This document shows, piece by piece, positions 6,774 to 13,381 of a stretch of DNA of 21,840 nt (position 1 is its first letter; each line of letters begins with the position of its first letter). Made by a program: the position numbers and the translations under genes. The notes beneath the pieces were generated by a model that was given only the letters and a program-made list of their open reading frames with translations, was not told the origin of the DNA and searched no databases. Origin of the DNA: an uncultured Oscillospiraceae bacterium (GTDB lineage Bacteria; Bacillota; Clostridia; Oscillospirales; Oscillospiraceae); assembly GCA_900763995.1 (NCBI GenBank), contig CAAFMK010000182.1, positions 1-21,840 of the forward strand, in the 5' to 3' direction.

Positions 6774-6920
6774 TTAGGAAAAGAATACCACCGATCCCAC
6801 CAAATTGCTACTGTAAATAGAGGTGGGGAGCAGATCAAGATTGATACTTGTTTTCCAGGCTGTATTGACAACAAGAGGCAGATTACAGGTTACAATCAAT
6901 CCAAAACCGATTTTAGGCAT
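6774..6920 (-). CDS. Hypothetical 48-aa hydrophobic protein or truncated gene
   Basis: The ATG at 6918-6920 is preceded by a near-perfect AAAGGAGGT 6 nt upstream. The product begins MPKIGFGLIVTCNLPLVVNT and ends LVGSVVFFS, with two hydrophobic stretches, and stops at TAA 6774-6776. The ATG overlaps the end of another open frame on the same strand that reads FFIPKSKTVEEVIRWAKQ and ends RRYYHA (stop 6913-6915), as in translational coupling. It could be a small membrane protein or the truncated start of a larger one; I do not recognise it. Confidence 0.4.
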   Translation of the reverse strand: MPKIGFGLIVTCNLPLVVNTAWKTSINLDLLPTSIYSSNLVGSVVFFS

Positions 6921-7212
6921 GGTAATACCTCCTTTGCTTTGCCCAGCGGATTACCTCCTCCACTGTTTTGGATTTTGGAATAAAAAAGCCGAAACACTTT
7001 GATTCTCTGAGACTTTCCGCCTTGCCATCAAAAGTGTTTCGGTTTTGTGCACTGTGTAGATTTCGTGTACATTTTCACAGATTGGAGAAATACCATCATA
7101 ATGGGCCTGAGGTACAGTGATACTACTGGAACATTTCTATGTAGTACAAAACCCAGAGTCATCAAATCAACGCTGAGTTTTAGAAAGGTTTTCAGAGATT
7201 AAGAGTTTCTGT
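6921..7212. other. Stretch without a confirmed gene
   Basis: It holds a large hairpin (6982-7042) and the minus-strand open frame ending at 6913, which runs through that hairpin. From 7043 to 7212 I see no gene, promoter or repeat that I can support. Confidence 0.4.
6982..7042 (-). terminator. Possible terminator downstream of the helix-turn-helix gene
   Basis: CCGAAACACTTT (6989-7000) pairs perfectly with AAAGTGTTTCGG (7031-7042) across a 30-nt loop. On the minus strand the stem is followed by GCTTTTTTATTCC. It lies 170 nt past the helix-turn-helix gene's stop. The long loop, and the open frame across it, leave the call uncertain. Confidence 0.5.
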
Positions 7213-7707
7213 TTAAATATTTTCCTGGTGATAAGGTCCAGCGTATCCCAGACATTTGTAACTCCAATGTCCGGGAAATTCATATTCAGCGGGGGTGTAA
7301 TAGATAGTAAATCCCATTTCGCGCAGCAGATTGAAATTTCGTTGTCGAGTGCGGTCAGAGATGTTGGGATAGTGCTCTCGATAGAAGTCAATCAGGTTAT
7401 CATCCCATGAACACTCCATAGAATCAATTAGTCTGGCTATCCGTATGATCCGTTCCATATACCGACGCTGTGCTTTTCCTTCTGGAAATTGAGCCAGCAC
7501 ATCTTTTGTCGGCAAGGATTGATACCCCTTAATCGTTTGATTGTATTTTGTCCGAATCAGTCCCGCCTGACGCAAAAAAGCAAGGTCTTGTTTGATGGTT
7601 CGGGGGTTCACCCTGATCCAATCCTCAATTTCTTGCCAGTTTACCTCTTGCCAGCTATCGAACAAATAAAATAGTGTCAATAGCCGCTTTGTCCGGTCTA
7701 AAGTCAT
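7213..7707 (-). CDS. Small winged-helix DNA-binding protein, function unknown
   Basis: 164-aa protein. The N-terminal 60 residues look like a DeoR/HTH_11-type winged helix (RTKRLLTLFYLFDSWQEV, then VNPRTIKQDLAFLRQAGLI, the latter a typical recognition helix). The remaining 100 residues are basic and aromatic (RRYMERIIRIARLIDSMECS, then YREHYPNISDRTRQRNFNLL) and show no WYL or ligand domain that I can recognise. The second half, with its own TRQRNFNLLREMGF segment, could be another DNA-contacting fold. The ATG at 7705-7707 has AGAAGG 8 nt upstream and is preferred over a GTG three codons earlier that overlaps this site. It is the only intact gene in a decayed stretch; upstream on the same strand lies the tail of a lost gene (stop 22 nt away). 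Confidence 0.65.
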   Translation of the reverse strand: MTLDRTKRLLTLFYLFDSWQEVNWQEIEDWIRVNPRTIKQDLAFLRQAGLIRTKYNQTIKGYQSLPTKDVLAQFPEGKAQRRYMERIIRIARLIDSMECSWDDNLIDFYREHYPNISDRTRQRNFNLLREMGFTIYYTPAEYEFPGHWSYKCLGYAGPYHQENI

Positions 7708-7728
7708 ATCCAGCACCTTCTCTAAAAT

Positions 7729-7875
7729 TTAGATCTCATAGGATACGATCCGATACTGTATCCCCTTTCTCTTTGACTGGTTCATTGTCTCTATAACATC
7801 TGAGGTCATCAGGGGATGGAAGCTTTCAGGATCAAGCAAAAGAATACCCTCTATCTGCTTTAGGCATGGGGAGTG
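7729..7875 (-). pseudogene. C-terminal remnant of an unrecognised gene
   Basis: A 48-codon open stretch without a start reads KQIEGILLLDPESFHPLMTS, then DVIETMNQSKRKGIQYRIVS, and stops at TAA 7729-7731. It looks like a genuine protein tail. It ends 22 nt before the helix-turn-helix gene's ATG, so the two may once have formed an operon whose upstream part was deleted near the tmRNA terminator. Confidence 0.45.
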
Positions 7876-7884
7876 TCAACAGTA

Positions 7885-7926
7885 AATGAAAAGCCACCCA
7901 GCCGGAGCCGGGTGGCGATCTTCATT
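7885..7926. terminator. Terminator downstream of ssrA
   Basis: GCCACCC (7893-7899) pairs with GGGTGGC (7910-7916), extended by AATGAA (7885-7890) with TTCATT (7921-7926). On the minus strand the GC stem is followed by TTTTCATTT. It would end the tmRNA transcript about 85 nt past the mature CCA end. Confidence 0.75.
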
Positions 7927-7946
7927 TTTGGGGAGGGGCAGGGCCA

Positions 7947-7990
7947 ACACGAACGCAGCGCCGACAAAGTAAATCGCCGGGTGTTCGTGT
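7947..7990 (-). other. Hairpin in the ssrA 3' trailer
   Basis: ACACGAAC (7947-7954) pairs with GTTCGTGT (7983-7990) across 28 nt. It lies between the mature tmRNA 3' end and the terminator. It may guide trailer processing (inference). Confidence 0.4.
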
Positions 7991-8000
7991 AATACCCCTT

Positions 8001-8368
8001 TGGTGGAGGCGGGGAGAGTTGAACTCCCGTCCGAAAATGTATTCATGGGAACTTCTCCGGGCGCAGACGGTTATTGCGGGAGTCTTGCTCTCCCCGTTCC
8101 CATCACCCCAGGCAAGCCGTCACGCCCGGGGGTCAGGTGAGCTTCATCATGCATGGCCGGCGCAAAGCTTTGCCGGCGCACGTCCGCCACTAATCGACGC
8201 CTGATCCGGGCTCGTGGCCCTTCCCGGTCAGACGGCCACCTTTAATTAGGCAGCGTAAGCGTAATTGTTGTTGTTCTTTAATTTATAAAGAATGCCCGTT
8301 TTAAGGTGGTCAGGCACCACCGCCCGCTATTCCCACTGCAGCATCCCCGTCGAAACCGGTACGCCCCC
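8001..8368 (-). ncRNA. ssrA: Transfer-messenger RNA (tmRNA)
   Basis: About 368 nt. The 5' end (minus strand from 8368) GGGGGCGTACCGGTTTCGAC is the classic tmRNA start. The 3' end ACTCTCCCCGCCTCCACCA includes an encoded CCA (8001-8003). GGGGGCG pairs with CGCCTCC (one G-U) to form the alanine acceptor stem, and GAGTTCAACTC is the T arm. The tag frame (8278 down to 8249) encodes KNNNNYAYAA and stops at TAA (8246-8248). With the charged alanine, the tag ends in the usual YA-AA degradation signal. The codon before the lysine is TTA, so the exact resume codon is unclear. The RNA works with SmpB, encoded about 680 nt upstream on the same strand, to free stalled ribosomes and tag the unfinished peptide. 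Confidence 0.95.
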
Positions 8369-8434
8369 ATAGAGAGATCAGAAACTTCTGTAGAGGTGAA
8401 GTCGCTGAGTGGATAAAAATCAAATGCTTTTGTG

Positions 8435-8468
8435 GGGGGCCTGTACATAAAACAATACAAAGACCCCC
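8435..8468 (-). terminator. Weak hairpin between the cyclophilin gene and ssrA
   Basis: On the minus strand GGGGGTCT pairs with AGGCCCCC (plus 8461-8468 with 8435-8442, one G-U). The T run after it is interrupted (CCACAAAAGCATTTGATTTTT). It could end the cyclophilin transcript partially or act in processing of a joint transcript. I see no convincing promoter for ssrA between here and 8368. Confidence 0.35.
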
Positions 8469-8493
8469 ATAAAGTATTTAGAAAGCTGGAATA

Positions 8494-9015
8494 TCAGACC
8501 TTCTCAGGCTCTGGATAGTCCACACCAAAGGTATCTACAGCGACCTTCTTCATCTTCTGCTCCTCACGGGGGCGGTCGTTCCAGTCGGTCTTGGCAGAGA
8601 CGATGGCATCAGCCACCTCCATACCCTCGATCACCTTGCCAAAGGCGGCGTACTCACCGTCCAGATGAGGGGCCTGCTCTACCATAATGAAAAACTGACT
8701 GCCAGCGGAGTTTGGGTCCATGGCTCTGGCCATGGAGAGCACACCACGGTCGTGAACCAGATCATTTTGTACACCGTTGCTGGCAAACTCGCCCTTGATG
8801 CTATAGCCAGGGCCACCAGTACCGGTGCCCTGAGGACAGCCGCCCTGGATCATAAAGCCGGGGATACAGCGGTGGAAGATCAGTCCGTCATAAAAGCCCT
8901 TTTGAATCAGGCTGATGAAATTGTTTACACTGTTGGGGGCTGTCTCAGGGTAGAGCTCTGCCTTGATGACACTCCCGTTTTCCATTTCGATCGTAACAAT
9001 GGGATTTTGTGCCAT
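8494..9015 (-). CDS. Cyclophilin-type peptidyl-prolyl isomerase
   Basis: 173-aa cytoplasmic cyclophilin without a signal peptide; catalyses cis-trans isomerisation of X-Pro bonds during folding. The active-site signature FHRCIPGFMIQGG (47-59) contains the catalytic Arg49 and Gln58, and SQFFI (106-110) and HLDGEYAAFG (117-126) complete the pocket. The position of the cyclosporin-contacting tryptophan is His117, as is common in bacteria. The ATG has AAGGA about 10 nt upstream. It lies between smpB (34-nt gap) and ssrA on the same strand. Confidence 0.93.
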   Translation of the reverse strand: MAQNPIVTIEMENGSVIKAELYPETAPNSVNNFISLIQKGFYDGLIFHRCIPGFMIQGGCPQGTGTGGPGYSIKGEFASNGVQNDLVHDRGVLSMARAMDPNSAGSQFFIMVEQAPHLDGEYAAFGKVIEGMEVADAIVSAKTDWNDRPREEQKMKKVAVDTFGVDYPEPEKV

Positions 9016-9049
9016 AGCCTATCATCCTTTCTGATGTTGTGGTAATCGC

Positions 9050-9511
9050 TCACCGATTTCGAGTTTTCATGACCCGATCCATCTCCCGCTTGGCGTCCCG
9101 CTTGGCGGCAGATTCCCGCTTGTCATAGAGCTTCTTACCCTTGGCAAGACCCAGCGCCACCTTGACCCGGGGGCCCTTGAAGTAGACAGAGAGCGGGATC
9201 AGGGAATAGCCATCCTGCTTGATACGACCAAACAGCCGCATGATCTCCCGCTTGTGCATCAGCAGCCGGCGGGGACGGCGGGGGTCTTTATTAAAGATAT
9301 TTCCCTTTTCATAGGGGCTTATGTGGATTCCATGGGCGGTCAGCTGTCCGTCCTTGATGATGCAGAAGGAGTCCTTCAAATTGACATTGCCCAGACGGAT
9401 GGACTTGACCTCTGTGCCCGCCAGCTCAATGCCTGCTTCAAACTTTTCTTCGATAAAGTAGTCGTGGTAGGCCTTGCTGTTTTTTGCAATGACCTTGATC
9501 GCCTCGCCCAC
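9050..9511 (-). CDS. smpB: SsrA-binding protein SmpB
   Basis: 153-aa RNA-binding protein that delivers tmRNA to stalled ribosomes. Family hallmarks are present: the early NSKAYHDYFIEE segment, GIELAGTEVKSIRLGNVNLK, the HISPYEKGN loop, and the basic C-terminal tail (KGKKLYDKRESAAKRDAKRE) that enters the mRNA channel. Length fits the family. I chose the GTG at 9509-9511, since AGGAGG lies 8 nt upstream; the GTG three codons earlier overlaps the ribosome site itself. It is followed by the cyclophilin and ssrA. Confidence 0.95.
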   Translation of the reverse strand: MGEAIKVIAKNSKAYHDYFIEEKFEAGIELAGTEVKSIRLGNVNLKDSFCIIKDGQLTAHGIHISPYEKGNIFNKDPRRPRRLLMHKREIMRLFGRIKQDGYSLIPLSVYFKGPRVKVALGLAKGKKLYDKRESAAKRDAKREMDRVMKTRNR

Positions 9512-9591
9512 GGCGGACACCTCCTTTTATGGAGTATCAGGGGACAACTATACCATAGGATACCCAAAAAGGCAAGGGGTAAGACAGAGAC

Positions 9592-10263
9592 TTACTGCAC
9601 CCACAGCTTGGGCATCAGGGAATAGAAGTCACCCTTGTCCTCCCAAATCAAAATCAGGCTACCCTTTTTAACACAGATATGGGCCTCCTCCCCAATAAAC
9701 TGGTTACTGACACCAAGGGGGAAGCTGCTGGACAGGGGGTAGTCCTCCAGGGGGTATTTCAGGTTGGTCAGGGTGACCCCTTCTGCTACGCCGCTGTTGG
9801 AAAAGACAGACAGGTAGCCGGACATGGTGGAGGGCAGGGTGAGGGAGGCTCCGTCCCGGATACAGGTGGCCACTGTTTTCTCCCCGGCCAAAAGGCCCTG
9901 GGCACCGTGGGTGGTCAGCCAATCCAGCAGCTGGAGATTGCCGTATGTATGCTCCAAACGGCCGCCTACACCGCCCAGCAGCACAAACCGCCGATATCCC
10001 AGCTCCAACCCCTTGCGCAGAGCAAAGATCATATCAGTATCATCCTTCTCAGCGGGCAGCTGAATGACATTGGGGTGATTGGGGCGGTGACCCAGGGAGT
10101 CAAAGTCCCCCACTGCCAGATTGGGCATGACCCCATAGGCCAGAAGGGAGTCAAAGCCCAGATCGGCGGCGATGACATAGTCGCCAGGGGCAGGGTAGGG
10201 GCGCAGGTTTGGGGTCAGGGACATGGCTCCCACGATATAACAGATACCGGATAATATCTCCAT
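9592..10263 (-). CDS. thiN: Thiamine pyrophosphokinase
   Basis: 223 aa. Transfers pyrophosphate from ATP to thiamine to make the cofactor TPP, the salvage step of thiamine metabolism. Family motifs are clear: AADLGFDSLLAYG (32-44), GDFDS (52-56), EKDDTD (72-77) and GGVGGRLEHTYGN (97-109); the C-terminal beta region is complete. The ATG at 10261-10263 has GAGGAAG upstream. It is the first gene after the promoter at 10295-10324 and precedes smpB by 80 nt. No TPP riboswitch is visible upstream, so thiamine control is not evident. Confidence 0.92.
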   Translation of the reverse strand: MEILSGICYIVGAMSLTPNLRPYPAPGDYVIAADLGFDSLLAYGVMPNLAVGDFDSLGHRPNHPNVIQLPAEKDDTDMIFALRKGLELGYRRFVLLGGVGGRLEHTYGNLQLLDWLTTHGAQGLLAGEKTVATCIRDGASLTLPSTMSGYLSVFSNSGVAEGVTLTNLKYPLEDYPLSSSFPLGVSNQFIGEEAHICVKKGSLILIWEDKGDFYSLMPKLWVQ

Positions 10264-10294
10264 AGACTAGCACTTCCTCTAACATTGTGCTCTC

Positions 10295-10324
10295 ATTATA
10301 ATACAAACCACTTTTTCTTGGCAA
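10295..10324 (-). promoter_or_regulatory. Sigma-A promoter for thiN-smpB-cyclophilin
   Basis: On the minus strand TTGCCA (10319-10324) and a perfect TATAAT (10295-10300) are 18 nt apart, about 30 nt upstream of the thiN ATG. The -10 region is nearly symmetric and also reads TATAAT on the plus strand (10297-10302), though without a good -35 in that direction. Confidence 0.7.
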
Positions 10325-10331
10325 GGGGAGT

Positions 10332-10538
10332 ATGGAAGATTTTAGGGGAAACCACTCAAATTCTCACAAAAAACAGTATCCATTTCCCATCTTCTTTCAT
10401 CTGGAGCAGAGGTTACGGCGGAATTTGGATGGGAAAGACCACCTGTTTTGGGCGGGGCTGGACCCACGCTCCTCCGATGTAGACAGGGCTATTTTGTTGT
10501 GTGCGCTGGCCCTTGACTTTTCTGTTGATACAGAATAG
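10332..10538 (+). CDS. Possible 68-aa hypothetical protein
   Basis: The frame encodes an acidic/basic soluble peptide; its second half (HLEQRLRRN, then GLDPRSSDVDRAILLCALAL) uses codons like its neighbours and reads as natural protein. The AAGGGGAG box lies only 1-2 nt before the ATG, so the start is doubtful. It ends 42 nt before the cysteine desulfurase start. I do not recognise a family. Confidence 0.4.
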   Translation: MEDFRGNHSNSHKKQYPFPIFFHLEQRLRRNLDGKDHLFWAGLDPRSSDVDRAILLCALALDFSVDTE

Positions 10539-10580
10539 AATATGTCCATTGTTCAGCAACTACGACAGGAGGAAAGGGCT

Positions 10581-11720
10581 GTGTTTCACTACTTTGACAA
10601 CGCTGCCACCACAAAAGTGCGTCCTGAGGCGGCTCAGGCCGCCTTTGAGGCTATGACACAAAATTGGGGCAATCCATCTTCTGTGTATGGCTTTGGCAGC
10701 CAGGCCGCCGTTATGGTAAAGGGGTTCCGGACCGATGTGGCCAAGGCCATGGGGTGTCTGCCGGAGGAGATCTTTTTTACCTCCTGCGGGACAGAGAGTG
10801 ACAACTGGGCCATTCAGGCTGCAGTGGAGCGCAACCGCCGCAGGGGGAAGCATATCATTACCACTGCCATTGAGCACGCCGCAGTGCTGGAGCCGTGTAA
10901 GCAGCTGGAGCGGCAGGGGTATGAGGTGACCTATTTGCAGCCCGACCGCCAGGGGCAGATCTCCTCTCAGCAGCTGGAGCAGGCCCTGCGCCCGGACACC
11001 ATTTTGGTATCCATGATGCTGGTCAACAATGAGCTTGGAACCATTCTGCCTGTCAAAGAGGCTTCACAGGCCATCAGGCGCTCAGGCTGTCCGGCCCTGC
11101 TCCACTGTGACGGGGTACAGGGCTTTTTAAAGGTGCCCTTTACCCCCGAGGAGCTGGGGGTGGATCTGCTGTCCATCAGCGGACACAAAATCCATGCCCC
11201 CAAGGGTGTGGGTGCGCTGTATGTGCGCAAGGGCTTGTCCATCTCCCCCCTCATACGGGGCGGTGGACAGGAGTTTGGACTGCGCTCCGGTACAGAGGCC
11301 ACCGGGCAGCTGGCCGCACTGGCCGCCGCTGCCAGACTGGGTGCGGACACCATGGAGGAGGACATGGCCCGTATGGCCGCTCTGCGTACCCAGGTGGCGC
11401 AGCGGCTGACAGAGGAAGTGCCCGGGCTGAAGGTGCTCTCCCCGGATGGGGCCCCCCACATCCTAGCTGTGAGTATGCCTGGCTATAAAAGTGAGGTGGT
11501 GGTGCGTTACCTCAGCGACCGTGGCGTGTACCTCTCATCCGGTTCCGCCTGTCACAAGGGAAAGCCCAGCCATGTGTTTGCAGCTTTGAAACTGCCCAAG
11601 CCAGAGCTGGATGGGGCGCTGCGTATCAGCTTCTCCCAGGAGACCAGTGGGGAGGATGTGGATGCACTGGTGGCGGGGCTGGCTCAGGCCGGGAAGGAGC
11701 TATTCACCTCCCTGTCCTGA
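10581..11720 (+). CDS. Class V cysteine desulfurase (NifS/IscS-like)
   Basis: 379-aa PLP enzyme that takes sulfur from cysteine for Fe-S clusters or thiolated tRNA. Motifs: FDNAATTKVRPE at the start, SCGTESDNWAI, the EHAAVLEP histidine region, HCDGVQG, the PLP lysine in SGHKIHAPKG (Lys203), and the persulfide cysteine in LSSGSACHKGK (Cys324) on a short loop. The start is the GTG at 10581-10583, with AGGAGG (10567-10572) 8 nt upstream. A longer frame from 10542 adds 13 residues outside the fold and lacks a ribosome site. No IscU or tRNA thiolase gene is adjacent; the next gene is a MATE pump 71 nt on, so the sulfur acceptor cannot be read from context. Confidence 0.92.
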   Translation: MFHYFDNAATTKVRPEAAQAAFEAMTQNWGNPSSVYGFGSQAAVMVKGFRTDVAKAMGCLPEEIFFTSCGTESDNWAIQAAVERNRRRGKHIITTAIEHAAVLEPCKQLERQGYEVTYLQPDRQGQISSQQLEQALRPDTILVSMMLVNNELGTILPVKEASQAIRRSGCPALLHCDGVQGFLKVPFTPEELGVDLLSISGHKIHAPKGVGALYVRKGLSISPLIRGGGQEFGLRSGTEATGQLAALAAAARLGADTMEEDMARMAALRTQVAQRLTEEVPGLKVLSPDGAPHILAVSMPGYKSEVVVRYLSDRGVYLSSGSACHKGKPSHVFAALKLPKPELDGALRISFSQETSGEDVDALVAGLAQAGKELFTSLS

Positions 11721-11791
11721 TGGGGGATCGTGTTCCGCCAGTTTCGTGTGTGGTGGGATCATCATAAATGATAGAAAAAGGAGTATTGTGT

Positions 11792-13168
11792 GTGCTTGGC
11801 TACATGAAGCAAAAACCGGGATTTTACCGCCAGGTGGCCACATTGGCAACCCCCATTGTGATGCAAAATCTGATTACCAGCACCTTGAGCATGGCAGATA
11901 CTTTTATGGTGGGAATTTTGGGAGAGGCCCCCATGGCGGCGGTGACCTTGGCCAATATCCCGCTGTTTGTGGTGCAGCTGTTCATCTTTGGGGTGCAGAG
12001 CGGCTCGTCGGTTTTGATCAGTCAATACTGGGGAAAACAGAACATGGAGGCCATCAACCGGGTGATCGGTGTGGCCTTGTGGGTGGTTTTGTTGGTGTCC
12101 TCTGGCTTTGCAATCGTTTTATTGCTTTACCCGGTGGAATTTCTCAGTCTGTTTGGCAATCAGCGGGATGTGATTGAGTTGGCTGCCCAGTACGGCAGAA
12201 TTGCCGGATTGTCCTATGTGTGCAACGCCTTTACCATGATGTATGTGGCGGCCTACCGCAGCATGGAGCGCCCAAGACTGGGAATGTACATTCTGGCGGT
12301 CTCCATGACCGTCAACACCTGCTTGAACTGGGTGTTTATTTTTGGCAATCTGGGTTCGCCCGCCCTGGGGGTACAGGGGGCCGCACTGGCTACCCTCATT
12401 GCCCGACTGCTGGAGGTGACCATTGTGGTCACCCATATGCTCAAAAACAAATTTTTCCGGCTGCGTGGCGGGCTGCTTCTGCGCCCCGGTGTCCCTATGT
12501 TCAAGCGCTTTATCCGCTATGGCGGGCTGGTGGTCTGCAATGAGACCATGTGGGGGATGGGTACCTCTGTATTCCCCACCATTATGGGGCATATGCAGGG
12601 GAGTACAGAAATCCTGGCCGCCTATACAGTGGCTGGCAATGTGGAAAAAATCTGTACGGTATTTTCGTTCGGTCTGGCTGCCACTGCGGCGGTCATTATT
12701 GGGCGGGAAATTGGTGCAGGCCGGATAGACCATGTGAAAAGTATGGGCCTGGCCATGAATACACTGGCTGTGGGCTGTGGTCTGATCCTGTGTGCCCTGC
12801 TGTGGTACTTTGCCCAGTTCGTTGCCCCCCAGTGGGTATTCCCTCTATTTAAGCTCTCCCCCGGCGCCAGCGGAATTGCCACCATGATGATTACGGTTAT
12901 GGCCCTTATTATGCCCCTGAGAAGCTTTAACACTGTCAATATTGTGGGTGTACTGCGAGGGGGCGGTGATGTGAAAGTGGCCACCATGATCGATGTGGGC
13001 TCTTTGTGGATCTTCGCCATTCCCTATGCGTTTTTGTGTGGTGTCATTTTGAAAACCCCTGTGTTCTGGGTCTATCTGGCCTTCGGTGTGGAGCAGGTGG
13101 TAAAGTTTTGTCTGGGAATATGGCGTATGCGCTCAGGGCAGTGGGTGCGGGACATCACCCAGAACTAG
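11792..13168 (+). CDS. MATE-family multidrug/cation efflux transporter
   Basis: 458-aa integral membrane protein with about 12 predicted helices in two MatE halves. MATE pumps export drugs or metabolites in exchange for Na+ or H+. The family pattern is clear: the first helices TLATPIVMQNLITSTLSMAD and TFMVGILGEAPMAAVTLAN, then GVQSGSSVLISQYWGK, and the second-half repeat with FSFGLAATAAVIIGREIGAG. I place the start at GTG 11792, since AAAAGGAG lies 8 nt upstream; an ATG at 11768 has no ribosome site. The transported substrate cannot be deduced. It ends about 60 nt before the strong terminator at 13227. Confidence 0.9.
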   Translation: MLGYMKQKPGFYRQVATLATPIVMQNLITSTLSMADTFMVGILGEAPMAAVTLANIPLFVVQLFIFGVQSGSSVLISQYWGKQNMEAINRVIGVALWVVLLVSSGFAIVLLLYPVEFLSLFGNQRDVIELAAQYGRIAGLSYVCNAFTMMYVAAYRSMERPRLGMYILAVSMTVNTCLNWVFIFGNLGSPALGVQGAALATLIARLLEVTIVVTHMLKNKFFRLRGGLLLRPGVPMFKRFIRYGGLVVCNETMWGMGTSVFPTIMGHMQGSTEILAAYTVAGNVEKICTVFSFGLAATAAVIIGREIGAGRIDHVKSMGLAMNTLAVGCGLILCALLWYFAQFVAPQWVFPLFKLSPGASGIATMMITVMALIMPLRSFNTVNIVGVLRGGGDVKVATMIDVGSLWIFAIPYAFLCGVILKTPVFWVYLAFGVEQVVKFCLGIWRMRSGQWVRDITQN

Positions 13169-13226
13169 GCCACTCCACCAGCCTTCATAGGACAAGATCG
13201 GGTGGATTTATAAAATTTCTTTAGCA

Positions 13227-13268
13227 AAGGCCTGACGATTCTGCGAGGAATCGTCAGGCCTTATTTAT
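13227..13268 (+). terminator. Strong intrinsic terminator after the MATE gene
   Basis: A perfect 15-bp stem, AAGGCCTGACGATTC (13227-13241) with GAATCGTCAGGCCTT (13248-13262), loop TGCGAG, followed by ATTTATTT. It insulates the heat-shock operon from upstream transcription. Confidence 0.9.
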
Positions 13269-13293
13269 TTAAAATAAATTCATAAAGTGCCTA

Positions 13294-13322
13294 TTGACAA
13301 TTTCAGGGGGGAGTGGTACATT
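13294..13322 (+). promoter_or_regulatory. Sigma-A promoter of the hrcA operon
   Basis: Consensus TTGACA (13294-13299), 17-nt spacer, TACATT (13317-13322). The expected start of transcription falls at the left arm of the CIRCE operator, so HrcA binding would block initiation. Confidence 0.85.
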
Positions 13323-13326
13323 ATCT

Positions 13327-13353
13327 TTAGCACTCAGGTAATATGAGTGCTAA
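13327..13353 (+). promoter_or_regulatory. CIRCE operator (HrcA binding site)
   Basis: Perfect consensus TTAGCACTC (13327-13335), nine spacer bases, GAGTGCTAA (13345-13353). HrcA, kept active by GroEL in known systems, binds it to repress the chaperone operon at normal temperature. It is the only CIRCE I see in the window. Confidence 0.97.
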
Positions 13354-13381
13354 ACCAAAAAGAGAAAGGCGGTGGCTACCT

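Noticed and set aside
6753..6983. Plus-strand 76-codon frame
   Set aside because: No ribosome site and unnatural composition; the minus strand carries the better signals here.
13343..13381. ATG start for hrcA at 13343
   Set aside because: It lies inside the CIRCE operator and lacks a ribosome site; GTG 13382 fits both the family and the Shine-Dalgarno box.
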